Positions 42,488 to 54,902 of a stretch of DNA of 64,000 nucleotides are shown here, in pieces. The notes beneath the pieces were generated by a model. That model saw only the letters and a list, made by a program, of their open reading frames with translations. It made no database searches and had not been told where the DNA came from. Location of the stretch: positions 1 through 64,000 of the forward strand of contig MQVO02000055.1 of assembly GCA_001986395.2 (NCBI GenBank), read 5' to 3'. Within the stretch, counting starts at the first letter, position 1. Every line of letters begins with the position of its first letter. The translations under genes were made by a program, and so were the position numbers. This DNA comes from Irpex lacteus. Taxonomy: Eukaryota > Basidiomycota > Agaricomycetes > Polyporales > Irpicaceae.

Positions 42488-43988
42488 ATGGCTACTCCTA
42501 CGGAAAACGAACTTAAAGCAGCTCTTGTAGAGCTCCGTAGGCAGAATCCGGCGCTCGGGATCACGAAGCTGCACGCACGGCTTCTAGCTGGACATCCGGG
42601 CTGGACAGTCAGCGAGAAGAGGACGCGAAAGTTACTGCAAGCGGAAGGACTTGTACTTTCTCCTCCAAAGGTTGACCCGAATGTCGCCAATGTCAACGCA
42701 GATACATTAATTCCCGTGTCCAAAGTCATCGATGGACTTGACGTGGCAAGGTGGTCGAAAAAGATCGAAGTCAAATACTTCAACAGAATGAAAGGGAAAG
42801 GCTTGGTTGCCACCGACAAACTGACTCAAGGTGATGCTATTTGGAAGGAAGATCCATTTATTCTGGCGCCTGAATGGTAAGTAGATCGTAGGACTGTCCC
42901 CTGGAATGTTTCCCGACTGCGATCATACTAACATGCAATGTTCCGTCACCATAGGGAGATATACGAACTGCAAGTCATGTCTGGGGCTTGCGGATATTGC
43001 TCAACGCCGCTACATAACGTTACCAACCCTGCACTCATATTGCGCTGCGACGGCGCGGGCCAGTCACCCTCCTGTAATATTCGCTACTGCAACCGCCTGT
43101 GTCTATCGCGCTCGAAAAAGACACACCCGCTTCTCTGCCCTGCACAGAACCCTGCTTCCACACCCCTTCTACGTCTGTCTCAAGCGACACAATGGCAGGC
43201 TTTACACGCTCTGACCCAATGTACCGCTCGTCTCCTACTCTCGGAACAACGGGACGAGAAAGACTTCCTTGACGATTGGAATGTCGTCACCGGATTGGCA
43301 CAGTTAGGGATGGAAGAGCGTGCCAGGGGTGGATGGTAAACTTAAGCGGATCTTTCTGCTTTTGCCATCTCATGACTAACGGCGTTCAGCGCAGGTTAGG
43401 TAGCAGCGAGCCCGATCGCGCGACATGGAAAAGGGCCTTTGACCTGTACCTTCAGGCCTTCAAAGAGCCTGCTAGTGACGGAGAACGAAGAAAATTAAAC
43501 AAGCTGTTGAAGAAGCCCGTCCGTAAGGACTTGGCGGATGAGCTGTTCGATTATAATGGCTTCCTCCGTGGTCTTGGTCGGATGAATCTCAGTGCGTGAC
43601 ATATCACGTTACGTCTTCTAAAAGCGTCAATTGATTTCTCCGACTAGATCTTGAGTCGCATGGTGGTCTGTATGTCCTGCACTCACATGTTAACCACTCC
43701 TGTGACCCAAACGTGTCTGTGCGCCACTTGGACCAACGGACTGCGCTGTCTAAGATCACAATGATCGCCCTTCGTGACATCCAGCCCGGAGAGGAGCTCT
43801 TCATCACTTATACAAACCCTAGACTGCCCCTCGAAACCCGGAGACAACATCTACTGGAGTGGGGCTTTGGGACTTGCAATTGCCCGAGATGTCAGATGGA
43901 AGAGAAAGACCCGAACCGAGAGGTCTCCGCCAAAGCTATTCCCGACGATCTCGAGGCCGAGCTGAAGGCCGGGTTAGGGGTGATGTAG
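42488..43988 (+). CDS. SET5: SET5-like SET/MYND methyltransferase
   Basis: Lysine methyltransferase of the SMYD/Set5 type; yeast Set5 methylates histone H4 tails. The start ATG at 42488 gives MATPTENELKAALVELRRQN and an N-terminal helical domain (ITKLHARLLAGHPGWTVSEK) typical of fungal Set5 proteins. The SET domain begins FNRMKGKGLVATDKL. A MYND-like zinc finger follows after intron 1 (CGYCSTPL...CNIRYCNRLCLSRSKKTH). The catalytic core has VNHSCDPNVSVRH, MIALRDIQPGEELFITYTN and the post-SET-type CNCPRCQ. Three GT-AG introns (near 42878, 43336 and 43597) keep the frame. The stop is at 43986-43988. The next gene is convergent. Confidence 0.9.
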
Positions 43989-44258
43989 TCCCTGCCCTGG
44001 AAAAACGCATGGGAGAAGAAGTACAATGAAGTATGTACATCGATATGTTATCTCCTGTAAATTTGGCGCACGTGAACGCGATCTAAAATTCATTATGACT
44101 TTATTCCCGTGTTCCGAGGGAAATGTTCTTCGGAATTGAAGTGTACAAATCGCCGTGGTATCACATCTCTTACGGAGCACATTATGTAAACAATGACAGA
44201 CTTATCGGATGGGTTTGCATAAAAAACACGGATATTATGCCATATCCCTATCTCTTGA

Positions 44259-45549
44259 TCATCGTCGTAGTATCCCCGTGCCACGCCCTGCGACACGCTC
44301 AACATCTCGACAAGTTAAGCTATATCTTGTGGCCCTGGTAAGGGTGCCGCCACTGTGGACCGCACTCCTCATATCGGCGTCGGAGATGAGTCGAGCGTTG
44401 GCGAGATTTGTGAGAGGAAGAGACTCGAGGTCGCCTGCTGGCGCAGGGAAGACGTCCACTTGGACATCGTCTATTCCATGAAGGTGCGCCGTGTAGAGCT
44501 CTTGGGTGGTAATGACCAGGCTGCGAGGTTCTAATAGTACAGATATGACGGGGTTCCTGTCAATGGGCCTTCCTTGTCCGCCATTCGCGGAAGGTAGACC
44601 TTCATCAACGTCCACGCTATTCGATGCGTATTGATAATAATGGAAAACAGCATGGGACCCGAGCGATAATGTGGCGACTACGGGGTGGTAAGACGGCCCG
44701 TCTTCATGTGGCTAATTACACCAGTATGTCAGCGGCGGTGACATTGAATGTCTCTTGCAGCAATGCATGAGAACGATTACACACCATTATTCCTTGACCC
44801 GCGAGGTACTACACCAGTTACGGAATCGTTCGAGTCATAAAGGACACCCTGGATCAGCACATGCTTCCCGAATGTCTGGAAGACGCCACTACCACACACC
44901 TCGTTCAGTATTACATGGTTCGGCTGTCCGTGCGGTGACGCTGAGAATGCTCCCGTGTCGCGAATACGATTGATGATATCTGGGCTGTGGGATATGTATT
45001 GTAATCAGTTAGACTCTCACGAAAGATCGGTGGGTAATCGAAGACATACTAGTCTGTGATGTAAGGCGGAAATGCTTGGGGTAGAAGGACGTTTTTCGCC
45101 GTCACGTCCCCGCCTGTATGTGTAATAAAACAGCGTGTAAAAGCTTGTATGAGCTGCGGTAGCTCTACCTCCGTCGGAGAGCAAGCATAGCTTCACAAAC
45201 CTAGGATCTGAAGTCTGTCATCTAGGATATTAGACGGCATGAAGGAGGAGAAGATGATGGATCACATCTTACCGTCTATTTTGAAGATGTCGCCATCGCG
45301 GAAGCGGGGACTCGAGAATCTAGGCACATCCGATGTCACTTCATTGAGAATTTGGGGACATCCGAGCAAATCAACGGTGAAACGCGGCCAGTGCTCGGGA
45401 TTCATACCACCGAGTTTGGATTGAGGCAGAGATAGCCGAGCCGAATAACTCACCTTGCGAATGAGATACTTCTCTTCATCTTCTGTGATAAAATTCGGGA
45501 TGTAATATGCCTGCGGTATGCCGGGCACAGCAAACTCTGCGATGTTCAT
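44259..45549 (-). CDS. ALKBH6: AlkB homologue 6-like dioxygenase
   Basis: Fe(II)/2-oxoglutarate-dependent dioxygenase of the AlkB superfamily, ALKBH6 type. Exon 1 is MNIAEFAVPGIPQAYYIPNF to EEKYLIRK. The next exon is ILESPLPRWRHLQNR, then a tiny 14-nt exon encoding RLQIL, then GGDVTAKNVLLPQAFPPYIT, PDIINRIRDTGAFSASPHG and NHVILNE. The catalytic exon begins HEDGPSYHPVVATLSLGSHA (the HxD iron ligands). The last exon carries SVLLEPRSLVITTQELY (with YTAHLHGI), GTLTRATRYSLTCRDVERV (Arg residues that bind 2-oxoglutarate) and ends GILRR. All phases join. The 14-nt exon is unusually short and would be missed by many predictors. Confidence 0.87.
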
Positions 45550-46436
45550 CGTTTCTCCTCAACACCGCAAGTATTCGACGTCTGCGTATCCAGCTATTAG
45601 CCTATCATGTAGAGTTAGGGCGGATTATGAGACTTTTGCCACGATATATCGCACCTACCCTCGTTTTAAATGAAAGCCTCCCTGTTTTCAGTATGAGTGT
45701 CGAGGTGATAACTGATAATTAGGCTACGTCACTAAAGCACCGTAAGTAAATGGAATCAGTTCTGTGAGCGTAGTATGCATGATATACGTTACTTGCCTCA
45801 CAAAATCCCAAGACGTCTGTATTTAGTGAGTCAGCATTTTATAGCCGTACACACACTGCATGTCGGCACTATACCTTGGCCGTTGTATTGTGGTTGAAAG
45901 TTACAAAAACGCAGATGGCCGTCGGTGTGAACACCAAGCTATAGCGCTGTGTCGGGATCTGCGCGAGTAGCAACTACCGATGCATGAGCGCTTTTGGAGC
46001 GGAAATGAAGCTTTAAGCTTTGAATTTGAGCCTAAGCACTGTGCACGCCTGCAGTCTGTGCCTGTGTGTACGAGATGATTTGTTCAAAGACAAACACCGC
46101 AGCGTTTTGACAAACCCACAGAGCCCCTCAGCTATACATAAGCCTGTACATCAATTGATGCGCAACTATCGAGATGGATGTGGCGGGATGTTGTAACCTT
46201 GTTCTTTTCGACGCCGATGCGCAGCCCAACCTTATAGTAGTGTACACGTAGGATCGGCCAGGGTCAGCTAGGTTTACACACACCATTCCATTCCTATGAA
46301 CCTCCTATGAACGTGAACAGCTACATGCATGTGGGTCTTTGGATACAGCATAACAAAGAGTACACGATGTATTACATACATGAAAGGCCTAGGCAAGACG
46401 CGGTACTTTACAGTTCGAGCCCTCGACGGAGGCTTC
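45550..46436. other. Intergenic region
   Basis: About 890 bp between the ALKBH6-like start and the UBP6 stop (both genes on the minus strand). No coding or RNA signal was recognised. Confidence 0.5.
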
Positions 46437-48694
46437 TCAAGCCAGGGGCTTGGATTTGTACAGCAGCACGTACGCACTTGAATCCTCTCCGCCTCCCTCG
46501 AGTGTGGGAATCTTCTCCTTGGGGAATACCGACACCTTGTTATCATCAAACTTGTACCAATCCTCGTCTTCCTCGTCAAGAGCCTTTGTATTCTTGGAGC
46601 CGTCAGAGGTGACTGAGACCGAGTGCAAGGCGCTTTTCTTGACGAATGCCATGTAGTGCCCAGCATCTGCGGCGGCACCTTTGTGCGTCACGATGGCTGT
46701 TACCGCTGCATTAGTGCCCATAAATAGAGCGAGATATGGGACAGAACGTACCGACGAGATCATACAGGCCCGTGACGCTGCATCCCACATCACTCTTCAG
46801 GTCAGGAGAGATGAGTTCCTCGAGCTCCTTCAACTCTTTGGCACGAGCCTCGCTCTCCTCGGGGAGCGACTCCACGGTCACCGCCGGCTCGGCAGGAGTA
46901 GAACCCTCCCCAGCAGCTTCTGGTTCTGGTGCTGTAGTCGGGAGGTTCTCAACTTTTGCAAGACCTTTGCTTCGCTTGCGAATTTTCCGGCGCTCAGCCC
47001 TATCCTTGTCGATCGTTTTCAATTTCGTGTTCACAGGGAGCAATTTTTGCTTGAGGTCATCCGTGACGATATCGAGGGCGTCGAATTCGAGAGGGAATTT
47101 GACTCGACGCTAAGAAGTCAATCGCACTGTCAGCTTGAGTCCATGGCGTAAATGCCTACAAGATAAGCATACCATGATCTTGGCCTTCTTACCGATATCT
47201 CTCCTCCATGCGAAGCGCACCATGTGTACGGTGAGATACGTAGGCAGGCGGGCGAGACGCGATGTGGAACTGTATACAGCTTCCCGGCCCAAGGATGGAG
47301 AGTTCTTCTCGATCGTGCCATTCAACGCCTTTACCCGACCCAGATGTCAGCTAATCTGCGAATGTCGCGAGAACCAGCCATGGGAAAGCAGACTCACGTC
47401 TATAATTCCCGTGTGCATATAGTTGGTGGAGATGTTGATATTGCATTCAATCTTGAGCACCTTCTCGGACGTGATTGACGGAGGCTCGTCGGCTGCTGCA
47501 GGTTCGGTACACTTCAGCCTAATCGGCAGGTCACGTAATCAGAGAAGTTCACAGTGTGATAAGCAATGGACACCTACTCCCGACGCATCTCGCCAGTCAT
47601 GTATTGGTCGACGAACTTCTGGGCCGAGGAATTCGAGCCAGAAGGTCCGGGTAAACCAGGTACGTCACGAAGAGCATTCGTCATCTGTACCCAGCACTCT
47701 TCTGCGTCTGGTGATGACAGCAAGGGTATCAGACAGCTGTCCTGAAATAACTGGGAGGAATCTCACCTTGCTGGGCATATCCTCCTTTCATGGCACCTGC
47801 ACCTCGCTGAAGCTCCGCAAATTGCGGGAATGCCTGACGCAGGGCTGTCAAGAATGCAAATGGCGTGACTTCGTCGGTCGTCCTCGACATCTGTGAGTAC
47901 AAAGTTTTCAGAGAACCAGGAAGTCCGGTGGGCGGGGCGGCCTCTAGTGCTGTTTGAAGTTCAGGAATAGCACGCATGGCTTGAAGTGTCGAGTTCATGT
48001 AGCATGTGTTTCCCAAGTTAACCAACCCAACAGGTAGAGCAAGCTATATCAGATTGAGATTAGTACGAGTATCAACAAGGTGCAAGGACAACTTCAGAGT
48101 CGTCCAGAATACGTGTAGGTGGAGAATGAATACGACAGCGCGTAGGAATGGGGTGATTATTGTGTGTGGCGTATTCTGGGAATATCGTACAAATAGATAC
48201 AAAAATGCGGTACTTACTGCTTGAGCGAGTTCTTCGTCCTCCATATCTACAGCAGAACGCCTGTAAGAATTGCAGGGTAATAAGTACCGTACGGATGACA
48301 TACCTTCCATGAACACCACAGGCTGCGGCGGAGGTTTCGGAAGTTCTCCAGCAGCTCCTATAACCATGAACGTTTGTCCCTAGGTCGAGTATACGCAATT
48401 GGTAAATCGTCCGGTATACTCTGAAAGGTAAGCATACCTCCTTGGGAGCGACCTTCTTCCAGTCATGATCATCCTGGCAATAATCACGTATAAGCTTCAG
48501 CAGAACACAGTCGTGCTGGCAACTACCGTACACACCTTCAAAATGCCACCCTTTACCATCACCTTCATCCTCTCCGGTGGCACACCTGTGACCTGATAAA
48601 CAGCCTCCTTGAACACCGTCGGTGGCTGATCGATATCGAGCTGCACATCGTGCACCCGTCCCGCATGTTTGATATGCACGTTAATGGGAGCCAT
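46437..48694 (-). CDS. UBP6: Proteasome-associated deubiquitinase UBP6/USP14
   Basis: Cysteine protease that docks on the proteasome regulatory particle and trims ubiquitin chains. The start at 48694 gives [20 protein letters not shown], an N-terminal ubiquitin-like domain (about residues 1-75, ending in the [10 protein letters not shown] linker). The Cys box is [19 protein letters not shown]. Middle blocks are [64 protein letters not shown] and [19 protein letters not shown]. An acidic/Pro-rich insertion precedes [19 protein letters not shown], and the His box is [17 protein letters not shown]. The C-terminus has [19 protein letters not shown] and ends LLYKSKPLA. Catalytic Cys and His are both present. 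About nine short introns are needed. Confidence 0.93.
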
Positions 48695-49306
48695 CCTCAA
48701 TCGTCGCACGAAGAAAAACTTGGAGGTAGTGGTCGAGAAGAAAGGTTTGCAGACCTGAGTTCAGCCACAAAACGCGTACCGGTACTTACGCGTCGACAGA
48801 TCTATCGAGATTGACAGTGAGATCTCTAGTTTAAATGCCGATTGAATTTTAAGGCTGTCAAGTTGTGGGTCCGCCTCGGCATAACACCCGGCAGACAGCT
48901 TCTTTGGCGCTAAATGACGCAGTGTGCGCGAGCGGGGAACTGCAACTTCCCTGAAAACGTATAAGCAAGTCGGTGAACCGGAAGATGTTAAAGGCTTTCT
49001 AACGTAGTGAGTAGTTCACAACAATCATTTTATGTACATCTGTAGCTCAGAAACCTATTTTCAGTCTTATAGTCGCATAAGTACATCCGAAGTCGGTCTT
49101 AAGACCACTGAACGCAGGAGCCCGACGTGCAACGACGTCTAAGGCATCTACACCAAATTCGAGGTCAAATAAACACCTCGTCACGCGTTATACCATTCCT
49201 ATAAGAAAATACTTCCCTCTTCAAAGCAGCCACCACTTCCTCTACTACATACCTACTAATAACATCCCCCCAAATACTCTAACCGGCAGCCCTCACCTCT
49301 TGCCTC
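48695..49306. other. Divergent intergenic region
   Basis: About 610 bp between divergent starts (UBP6 and the paralogous-family gene). It is likely to contain both promoters. No TATA or repeat stands out. Confidence 0.5.
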
Positions 49307-51242
49307 ATGTCCCGGCACGCCTCACCCTCACCCACGCGTCCCTCTCCCCCTTCTTCAAAGCTAGAAATATGGATCCAATACAAAGGCGAGATCGCCTCCC
49401 TCATGCAGACCACCAACGAACAGCGCGCCCGAACCATCGAAGAGCCCGCGCTGCTCAGGGGGCTCGCGGACCATCTGCACACGCTCAACTTTACGTTCGC
49501 GAGGCCTGAGGCGACGAAGCTCGTCTGGGGAACTGGACAGGCGAGGTGTCTTTGGGTTTTCTTGAGGGGTTCTGTAGGTGTTTTTCGTTGAAATGTCATG
49601 TAGGAACTCTACTTCTGGTAGCACGAGCACGCGCAAGTCGCGTGTACTTGTAGTCGAAGTGCGAGTGCTGATACGTGCTTACATGTGTTCTCTAGGCTTT
49701 ATATCACCGCATGCTCGACCACTTCCGCGCAGTGGCACGAACAGTCGAAAACAATTGTCCGGTCCAAACGTAAGTCGCCTTGCCTTCTTTCCTTTCACCT
49801 TTATCTCCTCTGCTTCTTCACAAGCGATGATCGTGAATTTCCTTTCTTTGTAGCATCGCCGGGATATGGTTCCGTGAAGAGTAAGTCTCGTCTTCCTTCC
49901 GGCGTGTCTTCAACCAAACCCAACCCTTCCCTGACGATCATTCCCGAAGTGCCAGACACATAAAACACGTCAAAGTCGAACGGTACAAACTCCCCACGGG
50001 CACGAAAGTCTACGATCGCGATCGTGATCTGCTTGCCTCACCTCTCAAACCTACTTCCCGATATTCTACAAATTACGAAACGAAGAGTGCCACTGCCACT
50101 CGGGACGTGCCTGCCGATCCACCCACGCCCTCGAACAAACGAAAGCGAGAAGAGAGAGAAGAGAGAGACGTCGGGTACGGATATCAACAAAGTAAACGGA
50201 CGAACAAAGGTGGTAGTGGCACTGACACGGGCTTTCCCCGTGTGCACACCAACTCAAGTAGTAGTATAAAGACCTCCCAACCTTTCGCCCACCCCCTTCC
50301 ACGATTCATCCTCCTCCCACCCCCTTCACCTCCCGACTCTAAGAATTTATCTTTAGAAGACACTCAACCACTACCAGACGCCAAAACCCCCCACACAATG
50401 CACCTCGACGCCCACTACCAGCTCCCCTCCCTCCCCTTCCACGCCTACCGGCTCGACCTCTCCGGCGTGCAGAGCGAGCTGGTGAGGACTGTGCAGATGA
50501 GGCTTGTGAAGACGGGGTGGATGTTGAGGGATGAGAGGGAGGAGAGGAGGAGGTTGGAGAGGCTCATGGAAGCACGGGAAGCACGAGTGCCACCGTCGTC
50601 GATGATGGGTGGCCCAAGCTCGTCGATGAGCATGAGTATCAGTGATGGATCATCGGGCGAGGGGAGTGGTTCTACGTTGATGGATTACGAAGAGGAGGAA
50701 GCCGTGAATACGCATATGTGGGACGGTGAAGCGAAGAAAGAAGCAGACTCAGACACAAGTACGTCCACGAACTCGAACTGCTATGGTCAGGCTTTTGCTG
50801 ATCATAATCCGGCAATGTATAGACCCTCTCCAATCGACAATACCGATACCTGACGACTCAAGATATGACGTGTTGAGGGACGAGAACGAACGGCTTCGCG
50901 CTGAGGTGCAACGTATGTCCCTCTTTCCTTTTCTCTCCCTCCTTTTTTCTCCATCCTTATCACTCTCCATCTACTCTCCTTCTCACTCTTACCCTCTCAC
51001 TCACACCCCTTCCACACTATACTAGGACTCCGCGCCGAGCTCTCCAAGAACGCGCCGCCCGGGACCACGACCGACGACTACACGAGGACGAACGCCGACT
51101 ACATCAAACAAGTTTCGGTTACGACTTTAACTACTACTTCGGGCAGGTGAAAGGGATATCACCAGCGAGCGTGCCTGCTATTATGGAGGCGTTCGTGCGG
51201 CTTGCGCAGTTGACTGATAAGGTTATGTTGGATGGGGCTTAA
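49307..51242 (+). CDS. Lineage-specific paralogous family protein, copy A
   Basis: Multi-exon gene of unknown function, clearly paralogous to 61401-63383. The N-terminal exon contains LEIWIQYKGEIASLMQTT, ALLRGLADHLHTLNF and EATKLVWGTGQAR. Small exons encode HRMLDHFRAVARTVENNCPV and IAGIWFRE. A large exon from about 49958 contains a basic SNKRKREEREERD stretch and SLPFHAYRLDLSGVQSELV, then a coiled coil (REERRRLERLMEAREARV). A last exon ends with YYFGQVKGISPASVPAIMEA and RLAQLTDKVMLDGA, stop 51240-51242. The last acceptor is uncertain (AG at 51014-51045), but the final frame is fixed by its match to the other copies (PAxVPAxMxAxxRxAxLTDxV). I know no named domain for it. The predicted NLS and coiled coil would suit a nuclear scaffold, but that is inference. 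Confidence 0.65.
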
Positions 51243-51645
51243 CATGCAACACTCGGATATCGGGATACTTAGTCGGCTGCATTGGAAGACTGGAAGGCCT
51301 TAAGGCCATTTATGTATTATAGGTTTAAGGTGTGTATAAAGTCGTTTAAGACTATGTACTGTATAATCGTGGACTGTAACCTGAACAGTCGGATTCGTTT
51401 AGGGTGTAGATACGACGTAACGTCGTCCATTGCTTACGGCGTCCTCGTCTATCGCACTATACCATTGTTCATGTATCCATATGCGTTTGTTGTACATTAT
51501 AATCAACCCTACTGCTATGCATCGTATATGCTAATAACGAAAGAGAAACTAGATATTAGTATGCCAGAAATCCAAGTAAATAACGATAATCCTCCCTTGC
51601 CTCGTCCTCTCCTTGCCTCCCTCATACCCGCTCAAAGGTCAAGCA
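51243..51645. other. Convergent intergenic region
   Basis: About 400 bp, AT-richer than its surroundings (TAATAACGAAAGAGAAACTAG). No gene signal; it is probably the 3' UTRs of two convergent genes. Confidence 0.5.
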
Positions 51646-52891
51646 TCACGAAACCCCACTCCCACCCCCACCCCTCCTAACCCAATGCCCACCACGCCCA
51701 CCTTCTCCAGGAGAGAACGTAAACTCCCCAGGAGACTCAGCGAACGTGAACTCCCCAGGAGGAGAATTGGAGAACGAGAACTCTCCACCGGCACCATCAA
51801 CACCCCTCGTCCAGTGCCCACCCTCAACAGTCCACTGTCCCCCGTCCCCATCCTCATACACACCATCCTCGTACACACCATCTTCAACAATCCACTGCAC
51901 CTCCCCATCCCCGCCCTCCCCCTCGACAATCCACTGCACGTCCACATCTCCAGAAGGGAACGAGGAGTCTCCACCCTCAACAGGAGAACTAGGAAACTCA
52001 ACAGGCGAAACCGGGAACACAGGCTCCTCCACAATAGGAGACACCGGGAACTTCGGCTCTACCTCCTCTCCTACGCCTTCTCTCTCTACCTCTCCTTCGC
52101 GTTCCCAGTCCATCCCCTCCTCCTGGTACTTACTGTCTATCTCGATGCCCTGCATACCCCTCTGAAGCTCCTCTATCTCCCTCTCCCTTTCCTCCATTTC
52201 AATCACCCACTTCTCCCGCCGGTCCTTCCCTCCTCCCTCCGTAGTGGACCCCAACTCAAACTCAACCTCGGATCCCGCCCCCCTCTCAACCCCCCAACCC
52301 ACCGCAACCCCTCCCCCTCCTCACAAGCTCAAACCTCTCCGGCCGCTCCCTCAACCGCCTAAGCTCCGCCACAAACCGCAAATACGTGTTCTCGGCCGTC
52401 AGTCTCTTGAGCTCTTTGCGCATTCGTTTGAGGAGGCGGAGGGCGTGGCGTTCGGCGCGTTGGGAGGGGGTTTCGGAGGCGCGGAGGGCGTGTCGGGCGT
52501 GTCTTTCTTCGGGGGTTTCTTGGCGCGTGTGTTTGGAGCAGCGGTGGGGGTGGGAGCAGTGGTGGTGGTGGCGATGTGAGTGAGAATGGCGGTCAGAGTG
52601 GCTGCCGTGGCGATCTGAATGACGGTCAGAGTGGCTGGAGTGACGGTCGGAGGTGGAGTGACGGTCGGAGGTGGAGTGCCGTTCAGAGAAGGTAGAGGCA
52701 GAGGGGAGGGTGGTGGTGGTGGAAGGGGGTATTTGGAGAGGTGGGAGAGCACGAAGCTTCTCGAGGGCCTCGTCAAACGAGGGTATCGTGATGGGTATGA
52801 GTATCGGTGGGCGAGTTGTGTCGGTGTTTGTGTTTGTGGTGGTGGTGGTGCGTGGGGTGGAGGGTCCGGGTTGAGGGGATGTGGAGGCCAT
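51646..52891 (-). CDS. His/Ser/Arg-rich coiled-coil hypothetical protein
   Basis: The likely two-exon gene starts MASTSPQPGPSTPR. Then come tandem SERHSTSDRHSTSDRHSS-type repeats running into a His-rich stretch (HSHRHHHHCSHPHRC), and a basic amphipathic region (AERHALRLLKRMRKELKRL, ENTYLRFVAELRRL). A short intron at about 52330-52267 (GTGAGG...TTGAG) joins to a second exon with a coiled coil (REKWVIEMEEREREIEEL) and acidic repeats (DVQWIVE, EVQWIVE, GVYEDGVYEDGD, GEFTFAESPGEFTF). The stop is at 51646. The opposite strand is also open for 249 codons, but it encodes only low-complexity Pro/Arg sequence. No domain was recognised. The gene may be a rapidly evolving structural or regulatory protein. 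Confidence 0.45.
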
Positions 52892-54902
52892 TGTGTAGTA
52901 CTTTTGGGACTTGGTTATAGTCTATTTCAAGGTAGAGCCTAGTATAGTACTAGTGCAGTGTGGCCTGGTCGTAATTGTGCATATAAGTAGTGATGAGTTT
53001 ACGAGTAAAGTAAAGTAGATGAAGCAGTACTTACTACACTGATTAGAGGTTATACTTATGAGAACATGCGCAGGTAGACGTTCGAATTTGGACCTTCCTT
53101 CGACAGCCGGGAGGTGGCCGTGCAGTGGTCGTCGCGATCAAGGCCTCGGACGTGTCACCTCTAACGCGTGACGCCACGCGCCCTCCTTCCCAATCCAGCA
53201 ATACTTAGTTCTCAGCGCTAATTGAACACTGACCTCATAACTCTCAGTACTTGACATACCCATGTATCCTAAGTAACAGGATATTGACCCGGCACTGGTA
53301 GCTACATGTGCGAGCTTATTACTCACTGGTCATAGATGCTACTGATGTGAATGAAATGTACTTACATGCATGCCTGTGCTACCAAGCCGCACGCGTACAG
53401 TGATGACAACGGCGGCAGCCTGAGACAAACTCGCCCTCCTCATATACCTCCGAGTCTGCATCTGCTGGTTGCGGGGCTGCGCATTGAATATTGAGGGCCG
53501 AGGATTGAGGATTGAGGAAGTAGTCATTCGATCTCGACGATCCTGTCTTGACCGCCAGTGCCAATCCAGTTGGAAGGGAAGTGAACACTTATGTAGTACT
53601 CACTAGTCACTACTTACTCATCTCAGTACCAACCTGCCGATACAATCATAATACTGGGGAGGAGCGGGCGGTGCTGGCCAAGATCTCGACTTGTCCGAGT
53701 ATTGTAATATAACGTGCAGATTATCCTAGAGACGATGCACGATATCGAGTGAGTTTAGTCGAGTGCCAGTGGGTGGTAGTTCTAATGGACGAATTGCATT
53801 GCACCTGCTAGTGTTCACACGCAGAAGTTGCCAATGCACGCTGCACACGCTATGATTCTATCAGTGCCGTAGACAATGCGGGTTTACACATACACGGCGG
53901 GCTCACTTCCCATCCTAGAAAGTAGAGTGGCGTCGATATAGGTCGCCACTTGAAGCTTGAACTTGTAGATCTACGGCCCTGCTGCCAGTGTCAGTGATAA
54001 AAAGTAGTGTCCGGACTCTTGCATTCCTGACTAGTGCGTTCGCCCTCCACATGCATACACATTGTAACTGCATACAGAACAGTACATCTGTACAGCAGTA
54101 GAGTAAGGATGATTTACATTTAGCATTTCGATGATACTTGGTACACATACACACCGACTACTTAGCACATTTCCTCCCCCTTACGCCACCCGGTCAGATT
54201 CAGGAGAGGAAGCAGTCTTTCGATCTTGACGGTCCTCACCAGTCCGAGTCTGCTAATCCAGATGTTTATTCTTGAAGTGAGCACAGGTGTACCCAATAAA
54301 CACTCACTACTCACTACTCATCTCATCTCGTCTCAGCCTGCCAGTACAACTTGAACATCTATATGCAGTTCGCGGCCAGTCACCAAGTACTGGGTGGATC
54401 GACCGACCACTGGCAAGCACTGGGAGGATCGACCAAACACCAGGAGGATCGTGCGCTGCTGGCAGAGAAATCGACTTGCCCGAGTACTGTACTATTATGT
54501 TGCAACAAATCTGAGTGATCCCTGGCACGGTAGAGGGCACGGCAGAGGGACTGTGTAGTTTTTAGCTGTAGTGCAGAGCACAGTATGACTATAATCATTG
54601 AGTAGATGTGTGGCCAAGCAAGTGGATGTGTGGACTCACTCTCCATCCTTGAACATGGCGTGCGTATGTAGCACTTCGATAATTTCAAGACCGAGGATAC
54701 TGTTACTGTGCAGATTCCTCATTCCCTGCACGCCCTTCATTCCTTGAATCGTCTGCATATGCATACAGTACAGTACAACACATCTATACAGCAGTAGAGA
54801 ATTTAGAAAAATTGATTTAAATTCAGCAATTCAGACAGTACACGTACATACACACTGTCCACTCAGCAGATCTCCCCCTCCCCTCCTCCCCACACCACCC
54901 GG
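52892..54902. repeat. Degenerate direct repeat region
   Basis: No gene is supported in these 2 kb. Two diverged, same-orientation copies can be followed, about 53330-54180 and 54200-54895. Shared landmarks in order are a GGATTGAGGAAG/AGAGGAAGCAGTC block with 'cgatct(c/t)gacg(a/g)tcct', a CTCACTACTCA... plus CAGCCTGCC block (53620 and 54300), GTGCTGG/GCTGCTGG...TCGACTTG(T/C)CCGAGTA (53670 and 54460), TACATCTGTACAGCAGTAGAG-like (54085 and 54782), and TACACATACACAC...CTCCCCC (54130 and 54840). The copies are strongly diverged. Confidence 0.6.

Noticed and set aside
51613..52362. 249-codon plus-strand frame
   Set aside because: It encodes only Pro/Arg/Leu low complexity. The minus-strand reading gives a coiled coil and ordered acidic repeats and can be spliced to an upstream exon.
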